Of a DNA stretch of 64,000 bases, positions 26,060 through 35,290 are shown piece by piece (position 1 is the stretch's first letter; every line of letters begins with the position of its first letter). The notes beneath the pieces are model-generated. The model did no database searches, was not told where the DNA came from, and was given only the letters and a program-made list of their open reading frames with translations. A program made the position numbers and the translations under genes. The DNA comes from Candidatus Rhodobacter oscarellae (lineage in GTDB: Bacteria > Pseudomonadota > Alphaproteobacteria > Rhodobacterales > Rhodobacteraceae): NCBI RefSeq assembly GCF_001078595.1, contig NZ_LFTY01000002.1:2599773-2663772 (forward strand). The letters are read 5' to 3'.

Positions 26060-26850
26060 GTTGCGGGCTTTTTTGGTTGCGCCGATTCCCGCCGAAACGC
26101 GCCTGAATTGCCGCCGTAAGGGGAATATTCACCGAATCGCCGAACAATTGAGGGCGGTAGGGAGGGGCGTAACTCTCTTTCAGAGAGTTCCCCAACCACC
26201 ACCCGTGTAGGGTGGGGTGAGTCGGGTTGAGATAACGTTAACATCAACGCATTACCGAGAACTTTGATCACAACATTTTGCAGCGCGCCCGCAGGATCAA
26301 GAGGCTGCGTGCGCGCCGCCTTTGCCCAATATCTCAGGTCAAAGGCAAACGCCCGCTACATCAGCAGGGTCTGCCGCGTTCCGCCTGAGAATTTGATTTG
26401 GGTTCTTTGCGATCGGCTCATGACATAGAACCGCATCACTCCGGCACAGCCCGTGGCCGCGGAATGGTTCATTCGCTCTCGTTGGGCCGCTGCGTCAAGC
26501 AGCGCCCAAGGGCATTTGGCAACTCTTTCATCGGTTCTGTTCCCGTCGCTTCTGGAAGTCGTGAGTTTGAGTTCCCAGCGAGGTCTATTTTGAATGGGCG
26601 GCCGCCACAGGCGACATGTCCATCGGTGGCGAGGCACGGCGTCACCCGGCCTCAAGCGATCTACCGACCGGCGCGCCTGGGAAACTCGCCCCAAAACGCG
26701 CTGGAATTGTCTAATGCGCGGGCCGCTACGCCCGCACTGAAGCTTCGCGGCAGAGGATGCCCGGGCCAGGTTACGATCCGGTAACCATTGCGAACGGATC
26801 GAAAGGAGATGCTTTTTGACAAAGGCTGCAATTGGCCTGGAGCGGGCATC
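26060..26850. other. Gene-free stretch after the catabolic operon
   Basis: About 790 bp without a supportable gene. It contains a small hairpin, AACTCTCT/AGAGAGTT around 26171-26189, and an inverted repeat ACCACCC/GGGTGGG around 26198-26215, which could end the upstream operon. GAGTCGGGTTGAGA (26219-26232) also occurs at 20029. Several overlapping frames of 120-180 codons are open, but their composition is not protein-like and none has a ribosome site. The stretch may be a decayed gene or a foreign insertion. Confidence 0.4.
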
Positions 26851-27009
26851 GGTGCGCCGCAATTTTCTTGCAAGAAAATTGCGAAACTCTTCCAAGAGTT
26901 TCTTCAGCGCGCCCCGAAATGATCACTCTATTCCAACCTCTTACCGGCGCGCGGGCCCACTTTCCTTGGAAGGAAAGTGCAAATCTCTTGCAAGAGATTT
27001 GGCGCGCCC
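26851..27009 (-). repeat. Four-palindrome dispersed repeat, copy A (inverted)
   Basis: About 159 bp. Read on the minus strand it matches 46364-46523 and 50506-50664: GGCGCGCC, palindrome P1 (arms AAATCTCTTG/CAAGAGATTT), P2 (CACTTTCCTT/AAGGAAAGTG), about 50 bp spacer holding GATCATTTCGGG, P3 (GAAACTCTT/AAGAGTTTC), P4 (GCAATTTTCTTG/CAAGAAAATTGC), then a GCGC-rich end. It lies 63 bp past the stop codon of the threonine dehydratase gene. Confidence 0.85.
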
Positions 27010-27072
27010 AAATGCCTGCTCCAGGCCAATAACTGACCGCCAATCGGGATGGTCTACTGGCACACCAAGGCG

Positions 27073-28050
27073 TCAGTCGGAGAAACCCGCCAACGCGCGT
27101 TGGAACACCGCCGGGTCGACATTGCCGCCCGAGACCACGACGATCACCGCGTCGCCTTCGACTTCCGCCGCATGGTAAAGCGCCGCGGCCAGGGCCACCG
27201 CTCCGCCGGGCTCGGCCACGATCTTCAGCCGGTTGAAGGCCTCGGCCATGGCGCGCAGGGCGTCCTCATCCGTGACCGCCATCCCGGGCCCGCAAAGCCG
27301 CTGCATGATCGGAAAGGTCAACTCGCCAGGCGCCGGGGTCAGCACCGCATCGCATAGTGACCCAGTCTGGGTGTTGTTGGTGACCACCTGGCCCGAGGCC
27401 AGCGAGCGCTTTACGTCGTCGAACCCCTCAGGCTCGACCGGGCGCACCTTTAGGCCCGGCGCCTTGGCCTCTAGCGCCAGCGCGATGCCCGAGGTCAGCC
27501 CGCCGCCGCCGCAGCAGACCAGCACGTCCGCCTCGGTCACGCCATGCTCTGTCGCCTGCGCAGCGATCTCTAGCCCGGTGGTGCCCTGGCCGGCTATGAC
27601 CTCTGGGTGGTCATAGGGCCGGATCAACGTCAGCCCGCGCTCTGTCGCTAGCGCCTCGCCGATGGCCTCGCGGCTCTCGCCGCCCACCCGGTCATAGGTC
27701 ACCACCTCGGCACCCAGGGCGGCGGTGTTAGCGAGCTTAATCGCGGGCGCGTCCTGCGGCATCACGATCACCGCGGGCACGCCGTGCAGCCGCGCGCCCA
27801 AGGCCGCGCCCTGGGCGTGGTTGCCGCTGGAATAGGCGATCACGCCGCGCGCGCGTGTCTCCGGGTCGATCGCCGCGACCGAGTTATAGCCGCCGCGGAA
27901 CTTGAACGAGCCGGTATGCTGCAGGCATTCCGGTTTGATGAGGACCCGCCGCCCGGCGATCTCGTCCAGGAAGGGCGAGCTTAGCAGCGGCGTGCGCCGC
28001 GCGACGCCATCAAGCCGCGCGGCGGCGGCCTCAATCATCTCGATATTCAT
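27073..28050 (-). CDS. Threonine/serine dehydratase
   Basis: A 325-residue PLP enzyme of the fold-type II family that deaminates threonine or serine to the 2-oxo acid. Lys50 in TGSFKFRG binds PLP, and the phosphate loop CCGGGGLTSG lies near residue 180. There is no C-terminal ACT regulatory domain, so this is the short catabolic form rather than the feedback-controlled biosynthetic enzyme. The start overlaps the stop of the upstream hydrolase by four bases (ATGA), so it is the last gene of an operon with a hydrolase and a haloacid dehalogenase. Serine racemase is an alternative for such sequences. Confidence 0.9.
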   Translation of the reverse strand: MNIEMIEAAAARLDGVARRTPLLSSPFLDEIAGRRVLIKPECLQHTGSFKFRGGYNSVAAIDPETRARGVIAYSSGNHAQGAALGARLHGVPAVIVMPQDAPAIKLANTAALGAEVVTYDRVGGESREAIGEALATERGLTLIRPYDHPEVIAGQGTTGLEIAAQATEHGVTEADVLVCCGGGGLTSGIALALEAKAPGLKVRPVEPEGFDDVKRSLASGQVVTNNTQTGSLCDAVLTPAPGELTFPIMQRLCGPGMAVTDEDALRAMAEAFNRLKIVAEPGGAVALAAALYHAAEVEGDAVIVVVSGGNVDPAVFQRALAGFSD

Positions 28051-28874
28051 AGGCTCTCCACCCAGTTGCGAAGGACGGCCACGGCTTCGGGCTCGTCCAG
28101 GAAGGGCACATGCCCGCGATCCGGCACCTCGCCAAAGACCATGTCGGGGCGGCGGCGCTGCATCTCGGCGGCGGTTTCGCGCGATAGCAGATCGGAGTTC
28201 GCGCCGCGGATCAGCGCCAGCGGCAGACCGCCCAGCGCGTCGAACCAGGGCCAGATGTCGGGCGGGGCCGCGGGCGCGTCCGCGTTCTCGTCAAAGATCC
28301 GAGCCAGGTCCGGGTCGTAATTGATCCTCAGCCCGTCGCCTGTGTCGACGAAGTGCTTCTGGGCCTCCTCTAGCCAGCGCGCCTCGGGCACATTGGCAAA
28401 GCCGTTCAGCATCCGCGCGCGGGCCAGCGCCACGTCGCGCATCGACTTGGCCACCGGGTTCTTGCCGATATAGCCTTTGATCACCGTCAGGCCCTCGCGG
28501 GACAGGTCCGGCCCGATATCCACCAGGCACGCGCCGCTGAGCCGCGCCTTGGCCGTCAGCCCCAGAAACATCGCGATCATGCCGCCGCGGGAGGTGCCCA
28601 GGATGGCCGCGCGCCCCACGCCCAGATGGTCGAGCAGCGCCAGCGCGTCCTGCGCCTCTGTCATAATCGTGTAGCTCGCCGGATCCGCCCAGTCGGAGGC
28701 CCCGCGCCCGCGATAATCCATCCGGATCAGCCGCACATCGCCCAGATGCGGCGCGGAGTAGTCGAAATCCGAGCCGTTCCGGGTCAGCCCCGAAAGGCAC
28801 AGCACCGGAGCGCCCGCGCCTTCGTCACGATAGGCGATTTTGGTGCCGTCGATGCTGGTGAAATGCTGGATCAT
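28047..28874 (-). CDS. Alpha/beta hydrolase
   Basis: A 275-residue alpha/beta-hydrolase-fold protein. The nucleophile elbow is GTSRGG (Ser near residue 92), the acid is in IRGANSDLLS, and the base His is in DRGHVPFLDEPEAV near the end. It resembles carboxylesterase or enol-lactonase-like hydrolases; the substrate cannot be told. The ATG at 28874 overlaps the stop of the haloacid dehalogenase gene (ATGA), and its own stop overlaps the dehydratase start, so the three are tightly coupled. Confidence 0.88.
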   Translation of the reverse strand: MIQHFTSIDGTKIAYRDEGAGAPVLCLSGLTRNGSDFDYSAPHLGDVRLIRMDYRGRGASDWADPASYTIMTEAQDALALLDHLGVGRAAILGTSRGGMIAMFLGLTAKARLSGACLVDIGPDLSREGLTVIKGYIGKNPVAKSMRDVALARARMLNGFANVPEARWLEEAQKHFVDTGDGLRINYDPDLARIFDENADAPAAPPDIWPWFDALGGLPLALIRGANSDLLSRETAAEMQRRRPDMVFGEVPDRGHVPFLDEPEAVAVLRNWVESL

Positions 28875-29560
28875 GCGGCGCCCGCGAGATCGGGAATCGT
28901 GGTGAGATCCGACAGCACATGCGCCGGGGTCCAGGGCAGCCGGTCCATCGGCTCGCCCGCGCGGTTCACCCACACGGTGGTGAACCCAAACCCGGAGGCA
29001 TGGGCCGCGTCCCAGCCATTGGAGGACACAAAAAGAACCTCGTCCGACGCGGTGCCGAAGCGGGTGTTCACCATCTGGTAAACCGACGCATGCGGCTTGA
29101 AGACGCCCACATCCTGCACGCTCAGCACATCGTCGAGCACATCCGACACGCCCGCACTTTCCACCGCGCCCGCGAGCATCTTGGGCTCGCCATTCGACAG
29201 GATCGCGGTGGCAAAGCCCGCCGCCTTCAGCTGCGCCAGCATCTTGGGCACCTCCGGGTAGGCGGAAAGCTCGAAATAAAGCGCCAGGAGGCGCGCGCGC
29301 AGCTCGGCGTCGCCCTGCAGCCCGTTGGCTTCCAGCGCCCAGTCCAGCCCGTTCTGCGTGACCTCCCAGAAATCGGTATGGGCGTCGGCGACGGCGCGCA
29401 GCCAGGTGTATTGCAACTGCTTAAGCCGCCAGTCGCCCGCGAGTTTCTGCCAGCAGGCGGCAAGAGCCTCACGCCCCGGCTCGGCGGCGGCCTCTCGGGC
29501 CGCTGCGGCCACATCAAACAGCGTGCCATAGGCATCGAAAACGCAGGCTTTGATCGGCAT
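28871..29560 (-). CDS. Haloacid dehalogenase type II
   Basis: A 229-residue HAD-superfamily protein of the (S)-2-haloacid dehalogenase type. Motif I is VFDAYGTLFDV with the nucleophile Asp near residue 8, motif II is AILSNGEP, motif III has Lys in GVFKPHASVY, and motif IV is FVSSNGWDAAHASGFGF. These enzymes replace the halogen of short 2-haloacids with hydroxyl. First gene of a three-gene operon with an alpha/beta hydrolase and threonine dehydratase. The 276-bp gap before the next gene shows only a possible promoter. Confidence 0.9.
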   Translation of the reverse strand: MPIKACVFDAYGTLFDVAAAAREAAAEPGREALAACWQKLAGDWRLKQLQYTWLRAVADAHTDFWEVTQNGLDWALEANGLQGDAELRARLLALYFELSAYPEVPKMLAQLKAAGFATAILSNGEPKMLAGAVESAGVSDVLDDVLSVQDVGVFKPHASVYQMVNTRFGTASDEVLFVSSNGWDAAHASGFGFTTVWVNRAGEPMDRLPWTPAHVLSDLTTIPDLAGAA

Positions 29561-29836
29561 GAGGCGGCTCCCTTTTGCGCCGGAGAGTGGCAGAAGCGCG
29601 CCGGAAGGAAAAGGCCCGTCCGGTAGGGTTTGCCTCTGGGGCTGTTGTTAAAATGAGTGCGCACAAGGCGCACGCTTTATGAGCCCGCCCCGGCCCCGCT
29701 TTCGGTGCCGCCCCGTAACCCCGGCGCGCGCTTTGCGTCAGCGGCGCCGGGGCGGGCGATTGGCGCCAAGATTGTACCGCCGCGCGCCCTCGCAGGTTCC
29801 GCTTGTGGACCGGGGCGGGACGTCCTAAGGCGGGCC

Positions 29837-31189
29837 ATGGCGGCGAGATTGACATATCCCCAACACGCCCGCGCGTTATTGGTTCTTGGATTACCCTTGA
29901 TCGGCAGCCATGTGGCGCAGATCATCATCGGTCTCACCGACACGCTTATGCTGGGCTGGTACTCGGTCGACGCGCTCGCGGCCTCTGCCTTGGGCGGGAT
30001 GATGTTCTTTTTGATCTTCCTAGTCGGCGCAGGCTTCGGCTTTGCGGTGCTGCCCCTGGTGACCGAGGCCGCGGGCAAGGGCGACGTCACCCAGATCCGG
30101 CGCGTCACCCGCATGGGGCTGTGGATCTCTGCGCTCTATGGGCTTGTTTTCCTGCCGGTTTTCCTGTGGTCCGAGCCGATCCTGCTGGCCCTTGGGCAGG
30201 AGGCGGTGATCGCCGCCGACACGGCGGGCTTTCTTGGCATTATCGGCTTCGGGGTCCTGCCGGCGCTCTTTGTGATGGTGCTGAAGAACTACCTTGCCGC
30301 GCTGGAGCGCACCCAGATCGTGTTTTGGAGCACCGCCATCGCGGCGGTTCTGAACGCGGTGGTGAACTACGCGCTGATCTTCGGCAATTTCGGCGCGCCG
30401 GAGCTTGGGCTGAGGGGCGCCGCCATCGGCTCGGTCATCACGCAGTCGGTGAACCTGCTGATTCTGATGGTCTACAGCCTGCGGGTGCTGCCCGAGCACG
30501 CCCTATTCCAGCGCATCTGGCGGCTGGATCGCGAGGGGTTCCGGCGGGTCTTTACCCTTGGCTGGCCCATCGGGCTGACGCATCTCTTTGAGACCGGGCT
30601 CTTTGCCTCGGCGGCCATCCTGATGGGATGGCTGGGCAAGATCCCCCTGGCCGCGCATGGCGTGGCACTGCAGCTCGCCTCGCTGACCTTCATCGTGCAT
30701 CTGGGGCTCAGCCAGGCGGCGACCGTTCGGGTCGGCAACGCCTTATCGCGCGGCGATGCGCAGCGGCTGCGCGACGGCGCGCTGGTCGCGGCCATGGCGT
30801 CGGTCGGCTTCGCGCTGCTGACGATCCTGGTGTATCTTTCGGTGCCGGAGTTCCTGATGGGGCTTTTCACCGACCCCGGCGACCCGGATCGCGGGGCCAT
30901 TATCGCCGTGGGCGCGGGACTTCTGGCCATGGCGGCGCTGTTCCAGGTCTTCGACGGGCTGCAGATCATAGCGCTGGGGCTCTTGCGCGGGCTGCAGGAC
31001 ACCCGCGTGCCGATGATCTTTGCCTCGGTGAGCTATTGGCTGGTCGGCATGCCCTGCTGCTACCTCTTCGGCTTCCCGCTGGGGCTGGGCGCGAACGGCG
31101 TCTGGCTGGGGCTGGTTCTGGGGCTAGCGCTGGCCGCGGGGCTGCTGATGCGGCGGTTCTGGCGGCTGCACGGGCAGGCCATCGCCTAA
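29837..31189 (+). CDS. MATE family efflux transporter
   Basis: A 450-residue 12-helix MATE exporter, probably NorM/DinF-like. The N-terminal half shows LPLIGSHVAQIIIGLTDTLMLGW with the conserved Asp in helix 1-2, and the second half has GWPIGLTHLFETGLF and QIIALGLLRGLQDTRVPM. The ATG at 29837 follows TAAGGCGG; a longer frame from 29657 was rejected because it would add 60 non-membrane residues. It stands alone, convergent with the next gene 7 bp away. Substrate unknown. Confidence 0.9.
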   Translation: MAARLTYPQHARALLVLGLPLIGSHVAQIIIGLTDTLMLGWYSVDALAASALGGMMFFLIFLVGAGFGFAVLPLVTEAAGKGDVTQIRRVTRMGLWISALYGLVFLPVFLWSEPILLALGQEAVIAADTAGFLGIIGFGVLPALFVMVLKNYLAALERTQIVFWSTAIAAVLNAVVNYALIFGNFGAPELGLRGAAIGSVITQSVNLLILMVYSLRVLPEHALFQRIWRLDREGFRRVFTLGWPIGLTHLFETGLFASAAILMGWLGKIPLAAHGVALQLASLTFIVHLGLSQAATVRVGNALSRGDAQRLRDGALVAAMASVGFALLTILVYLSVPEFLMGLFTDPGDPDRGAIIAVGAGLLAMAALFQVFDGLQIIALGLLRGLQDTRVPMIFASVSYWLVGMPCCYLFGFPLGLGANGVWLGLVLGLALAAGLLMRRFWRLHGQAIA

Positions 31190-31195
31190 GTTAGG

Positions 31196-31621
31196 CTATT
31201 CGCCGGGCACCTTGGGCTTCTTGGCCGCTTTCATCATTTGGTCGGCCTTCTTGCGCACCAGCACGGTGCGCAGGTCATGCATCGCCAGCAGGAGCGCGTC
31301 GGTGACCTCGGCGAGCTCTTCGTCATCGGCCGAGCTGTTCACCCAATGCGCGGTCTGGTTGAGATAATCGACGGCGCGGTGGATATCATCCAGGTTGCGC
31401 CGCGCCAGCAGCGCCTTGCGCTCGGCCATCCAGTTTTCGATGGCGGCCTTGTCGGCGGCGCTGAGCGCGCGGTCGCCATGCACCTTGACCTGCCCGCTCT
31501 TGATGTTGACCACCGCGATCTGGTCCATCTCGATCCGGCGCTGGCGATTCTCCGTGTCCACACGGAACACGAAGGCGCCGTTGTCACGCACGCGGAAGTA
31601 GTACTCTGGAAGGTCACTCAC
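31196..31621 (-). CDS. Conserved hypothetical protein
   Basis: A 141-residue soluble protein not recognised as a named family. The first 50 residues (EYYFRVRDNGAFVFRVDTEN) suggest a small beta-rich domain, the middle is helical (AIENWMAERKALLARRNLDD), and the C-terminus is Lys-rich (RKKADQMMKAAKKPK). Start is GTG at 31621 with GGAG nine bases upstream. It follows the Popeye-like gene by 33 bp on the same strand, so the two may be co-transcribed. Confidence 0.7.
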   Translation of the reverse strand: MSDLPEYYFRVRDNGAFVFRVDTENRQRRIEMDQIAVVNIKSGQVKVHGDRALSAADKAAIENWMAERKALLARRNLDDIHRAVDYLNQTAHWVNSSADDEELAEVTDALLLAMHDLRTVLVRKKADQMMKAAKKPKVPGE

Positions 31622-31654
31622 GAGGGGTCTCCGAACCGCGGCCCTTCCTATTCT

Positions 31655-32368
31655 TTACGGCGCGGTCTGCCCGGTGTCAAAGCCCTGGGGGGCGTTCTGC
31701 CGCATATCGCCGGGCGCCACGGCCAGGGCGACCTTGGCCGCCATGTCGCGAGAGATCGCCGCCTCAAGCGCCAGGCGAAAGCGCGGGCTCTTGGCGCTGG
31801 CGGCGTCCAGCACGGCCTTGTCCCAGGCGATGATCTCGGAGCCCTCGGGCAGCGTAGTGGTCGCGGCGGATCCGCGGTTCATTAGGTAGGCGACCTCTCC
31901 GATGAAGACGCCGGGCGGGACGGTGAAGCGCTCGCCGCGCTTGCGGACCTGACCCACGCCCGAGATCACATAGACGAGGCGGTCCACCGGCGCGCCCTCG
32001 CGGCCCAGCACCTCCTCGGTCTCGGTCATATAGCGCCTGCCGCGCCGCATCAGCGCGCGGAAATCCCCCGGCGGCAGATGCGAGAACCGCGGGTAGAGGT
32101 CCTGGAACCTGCGCGGGATCGCCAGGCGCGTGTTCCGGCCCACCAGGATCAGCAGCCCGATCAACAGCGCCGTGCCCTGCGCGCTGGACATGTAGATCGC
32201 GCCCCAGAGCGGCGCCTCGGCCACGGTCGCGTAATAGGCGATGTAAAAGAACGTCCCGAAGATCACGATCAGGCGCAGGATCACCTGGTTGATGATCAGA
32301 TAGCCCGTTATGAAAAGCGCCCCCGCCGCGTAGACAAAAAAGTCCGGCTGCATCTCGAATGTCGGCAT
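31655..32368 (-). CDS. Popeye-like membrane protein with cyclic-nucleotide-binding fold
   Basis: A 237-residue protein. Three hydrophobic helices (about residues 11-27, 31-48 and 57-78) are followed by a cytoplasmic beta-roll domain with EEVLGREGAPVDRLVYVISG and PPGVFIGEVAYLMN, which has the shape of a cAMP-receptor-like sensor domain. The layout of three helices plus a cNMP-fold domain is that of Popeye proteins, known best from animal muscle. Ligand-binding residues cannot be judged. It probably senses a nucleotide or other small ligand at the membrane. Function unknown in bacteria. Confidence 0.75.
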   Translation of the reverse strand: MPTFEMQPDFFVYAAGALFITGYLIINQVILRLIVIFGTFFYIAYYATVAEAPLWGAIYMSSAQGTALLIGLLILVGRNTRLAIPRRFQDLYPRFSHLPPGDFRALMRRGRRYMTETEEVLGREGAPVDRLVYVISGVGQVRKRGERFTVPPGVFIGEVAYLMNRGSAATTTLPEGSEIIAWDKAVLDAASAKSPRFRLALEAAISRDMAAKVALAVAPGDMRQNAPQGFDTGQTAP

Positions 32369-32578
32369 TACTCAACCCCACAGCGGGCCTTGGGCCCGCA
32401 GACTACACGCGGCCCAAGAAATGCCGATTAGCGACAATGTCTCGCTTGTTAACGACGCGGGCGCGGGCGCGTTGGCAATCGGCGACGAGTTTGCAACCGT
32501 GATGCGCCGCGGCGACAATTTTGCCGCCCCGTGGTCGAGTATAGCCCGCCGGATTCAACCGACGCACCCAACAAGCGC

Positions 32579-33334
32579 CTAGCCGCTGGGCAATCGCTGC
32601 CGCAGGGACTTCACAAGCACGTCCATGTCCCGGTCGGCCTCGATCCCAAGGCGGCGCAGCCCGAAATGCACATGCGCCATCTCGCGGTAGTAGCTGGAAT
32701 AGGCATAGTTCGTGGCCGCCCCTGCCGCGGCGCCCAGGAGCGGCACAGCCTGCGCGGCAAGCTTTTGGCCCAGGACCGCCGCCAGCCGCGGCGCCACGCG
32801 CGCGATCAGCGCCTGCATCGCCGGGCCGGTCAGCACCATGCGCGTGGTCAGAAAGGCCAGATCCGCGCCGTCGTCATGCTCCAGCGGGCCGGAGGCGGCG
32901 AAGACCTGCACGCAGTCGAACTGCACGCCCGTTTCGGAGGCGTCGAACCCATGCTCGACGGCGACGCTTTGGATGCCGTGCAGGAAGATCGTGGTGGTCA
33001 CCGGCAGCTCGGCCAGCGCGCTGCCCAGCCCGCCGAACCCGCCGGCGGCGCCCGCCGCGGTGCTGACCGCCTGGGTCAGCCAGCCCGGCTGGTCGCCGAT
33101 CACCCCGCGCGAGCGCTCGGCGGCCTTCATCGCAAGCCGCAGCGCCTGCTCGGTCCCGGCCACGAGGTTGTCCGAGAACCCCTCTGGCAGCTGCTTTATA
33201 AGGTCGTCCGTCTGCCCGCCGATAAGATTGAGGACCTGGATGATCGGCCCGCCCGCGCGCGCGTAGCGCTGCGCAAGCTCCTGCAACCGGTCCTCGACAA
33301 GGTCCCCGGTGATCGGTTTCTCTAGAAGCTCCAA
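32579..33334 (-). CDS. EcsC family protein
   Basis: A 251-residue protein of the EcsC family. Visible features are the DLVEDRLQELAQRYARAGGP opening, ALRLAMKAAERSRG, and GAAGGFGGLGSALAELPVTT, a glycine-rich amphipathic segment. Members are peripheral membrane proteins of unclear role. The TTG at 33334 was chosen since AGGGAGG lies five bases before it; a TTG at 33352 overlaps that site. The 210-bp gap to the Popeye-like gene shows no gene. Confidence 0.8.
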   Translation of the reverse strand: MELLEKPITGDLVEDRLQELAQRYARAGGPIIQVLNLIGGQTDDLIKQLPEGFSDNLVAGTEQALRLAMKAAERSRGVIGDQPGWLTQAVSTAAGAAGGFGGLGSALAELPVTTTIFLHGIQSVAVEHGFDASETGVQFDCVQVFAASGPLEHDDGADLAFLTTRMVLTGPAMQALIARVAPRLAAVLGQKLAAQAVPLLGAAAGAATNYAYSSYYREMAHVHFGLRRLGIEADRDMDVLVKSLRQRLPSG

Positions 33335-33390
33335 TACTGCCTCCCTTCCCAATGTTTATGCTCTTTACATTGGGGCGGGGCCAGCGGTTT

Positions 33391-33876
33391 TCAACCCGCC
33401 GGCGCGACCTTTCCCGCGACACCCTGCCAGGCGCGCGGCACCAGGGGCAGGCCCAGCACGCGGTCGGGGTTGGTGGGCGGCGGCATCTCGACCCCAGTGA
33501 GCGGCGCGAAGCCGTAGCGCCCGTAATAGGGCGCGTCCCCCACCAGCATTACGCGCTCCCAGCCCAGCGCGCGCGCCGCACCGAGCGACTGGTTCATCAA
33601 GAGCCCGCCCAACCCCTCGCCCTGGCGCGTCGGGTGCACCGCGATGGGGCCCAGCAGAAGCGCCCGCGCTGCGCCCACCCGGACCTCCCAGAAGCGCACC
33701 GCGCCGCCCAAGATGCCATCGGCGTCCCGCGCCACCAGGCAGAGCGCCGCCACCGGCGGCGCCCCATCGCGCAAACGGTAGGAGGACAGCGCCTCGCGCC
33801 CCGGCGCAAAGCACAAGTCATAGAGGGCCTCGACCTCCCACCAGTCCTCTGGCTGCTCTGTTGCGAGCGAATACAA
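33391..33876 (-). CDS. GNAT family N-acetyltransferase
   Basis: A 161-residue GNAT acetyltransferase using acetyl-CoA. The CoA pyrophosphate loop is HPTRQGEGLGGLLM near residue 85, followed by VMLVGDAPYYGRYGFAP, a pattern of the YhbS-like subgroup. Substrate unknown. The gene is divergent from the flavin reductase gene and 56 bp upstream of EcsC on the same strand. Confidence 0.88.
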   Translation of the reverse strand: MYSLATEQPEDWWEVEALYDLCFAPGREALSSYRLRDGAPPVAALCLVARDADGILGGAVRFWEVRVGAARALLLGPIAVHPTRQGEGLGGLLMNQSLGAARALGWERVMLVGDAPYYGRYGFAPLTGVEMPPPTNPDRVLGLPLVPRAWQGVAGKVAPAG

Positions 33877-33950
33877 CCCTGCCCCCTCGTTTTCGGTGGA
33901 AAGGCCCGTAGCACGCAGCTAGGTCTTGGGCAACGCAAAGGAATTCGCAG

Positions 33951-34556
33951 ATGTTCTACCGCCCCGAAGACGGCCACGGTCTGCCGCACAACCCGTTCAA
34001 TGCGATCATCACGCCGCGGCCCATCGGCTGGATCTCTAGCCAGGACGCGGGCGGCCGCGCCAACCTCGCGCCCTATAGCTTTTTCAACGGCGTCGCCTAT
34101 GAGCCGCCGCAGGTCATGTTCGCCTGCACCTCGGGCAAGCCGGACCGGGCCGAGATGAAGGACAGCGTGGCCAATATCGTCGAGACCGGCGTGTTCTGTG
34201 TGAACATCGTGGCCGAGGCGATGCGGGACGCGATGAACACCTCGGCGGGCATCCACCCGATGGAGGTCGACGAGTTCGAGCTGGCCGGTTTGGAGAAGGC
34301 CCAGGCCCAGACCGTGGACTGCCCCTATGTGGCGGGCGCGCCCGCGGTGCTGGAATGCAAGCTGACCCGCACCGTGCAGCTTCCGGGCGCGGCCAACACG
34401 GTCGTCTTTGGCGAGGTCACCGGCATCCATCTGCGCGACGATTGCGTCCGCGACGGCAAGTTTGACATCCTGGCCTTCAACCCGCTCGCCCGTCTGGGCT
34501 ATCGCGACTACACCACGGTCACCGAGCTGTTCTCGCTGAAACGCCCCGGCGAGTAG
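33951..34556 (+). CDS. Flavin reductase family protein
   Basis: A 201-residue FMN-binding split-barrel protein. The N-terminal motif ITPRPIGWISSQDAGGRANLAPYSFFNGV binds the flavin. Members reduce FMN for partner monooxygenases or act alone; no monooxygenase is adjacent, so the partner is unknown. The gene stands between divergent GNAT and convergent membrane-protein genes. Confidence 0.88.
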   Translation: MFYRPEDGHGLPHNPFNAIITPRPIGWISSQDAGGRANLAPYSFFNGVAYEPPQVMFACTSGKPDRAEMKDSVANIVETGVFCVNIVAEAMRDAMNTSAGIHPMEVDEFELAGLEKAQAQTVDCPYVAGAPAVLECKLTRTVQLPGAANTVVFGEVTGIHLRDDCVRDGKFDILAFNPLARLGYRDYTTVTELFSLKRPGE

Positions 34557-34567
34557 CCCTCGGCCAG

Positions 34568-35176
34568 TTACGGCTCGCCGTCCGGGTCCGTCATCACGGT
34601 CAGAACCATCAGCCACTGCCGAACGTAGAACAGCATCGTCGGCGCCAAGAGAAAGAACACCACCCAGTCCAGCTCTGAGCCCGACGCGATCACCCAGCTG
34701 CCGATCAGCGCCAGCAGGGCTGATTGAATGGCCCTTAGCCAAAACGATCGGCGCACCAGCCGTGCGTTCGGCGCCCACACATCCGGTATTCCGTTGAGGA
34801 ATTCATCGTCGGAGGCGAACATTAGAATCGTAATAAAACCGGCAAAAAAGCATAGCCCGAATAGGTGGTAAACCTGCAGGTGCCAAAGGCTTGGCGCAAA
34901 GAGGATGGCCAGAAAGACGGGCGCAACGGCCACTGCTATGGGCGCCACCGCCGGGAGTTCGGCGGCGCGCATGCGGTCCAAAGTAACCGGTAAACGATGC
35001 ACGACGATCAAAAGCGCATGGAAGAACACCGCGATCTTAAGCCCGAAGACCTCTATGCCCAGCCACCTGCCCTGCGCGCCATCAAACAGCAGGTAAAGCG
35101 CCAGAAACAGTAGAATTCTTGTAACCCATTGCGAGCCCGGCGGATGTAGGTACGTAAAAGAACGAAAGAACCACAT
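34568..35176 (-). CDS. Predicted membrane protein of unknown function
   Basis: A 202-residue protein with about six hydrophobic segments, for example VTRILLFLALYLLFDG, GLKIAVFFHALLIVV, AVAPVFLAILFA and WVVFFLLAPTMLFYV. No family was recognised. GC content is lower than that of neighbours, as is the gap upstream (35177-35290), which hints at a different origin. It converges with the flavin reductase gene 11 bp away. Confidence 0.65.
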   Translation of the reverse strand: MWFFRSFTYLHPPGSQWVTRILLFLALYLLFDGAQGRWLGIEVFGLKIAVFFHALLIVVHRLPVTLDRMRAAELPAVAPIAVAVAPVFLAILFAPSLWHLQVYHLFGLCFFAGFITILMFASDDEFLNGIPDVWAPNARLVRRSFWLRAIQSALLALIGSWVIASGSELDWVVFFLLAPTMLFYVRQWLMVLTVMTDPDGEP

Positions 35177-35290
35177 GCAGTTTAGCTAAGCATTGATTAT
35201 GGTATCGCAAAGGCTGCAATTGGGTATTCATTCGCGCCCGCCGCTCTGCCACAACAGGGATACGAGCCATAAAATGCCGGTGCCGCACTG

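Noticed and set aside
26356-26895. Possible 179-codon minus-strand gene and the opposing 128-codon plus-strand frame
   Set aside because: Residue composition is random-like, they overlap each other and the palindromic repeat, and neither has a ribosome site or recognisable motif.
26851-27009. Palindromic repeats as a CRISPR array
   Set aside because: The four palindromes differ from each other, spacing is irregular, and the whole unit recurs at distant sites. No cas genes are present.
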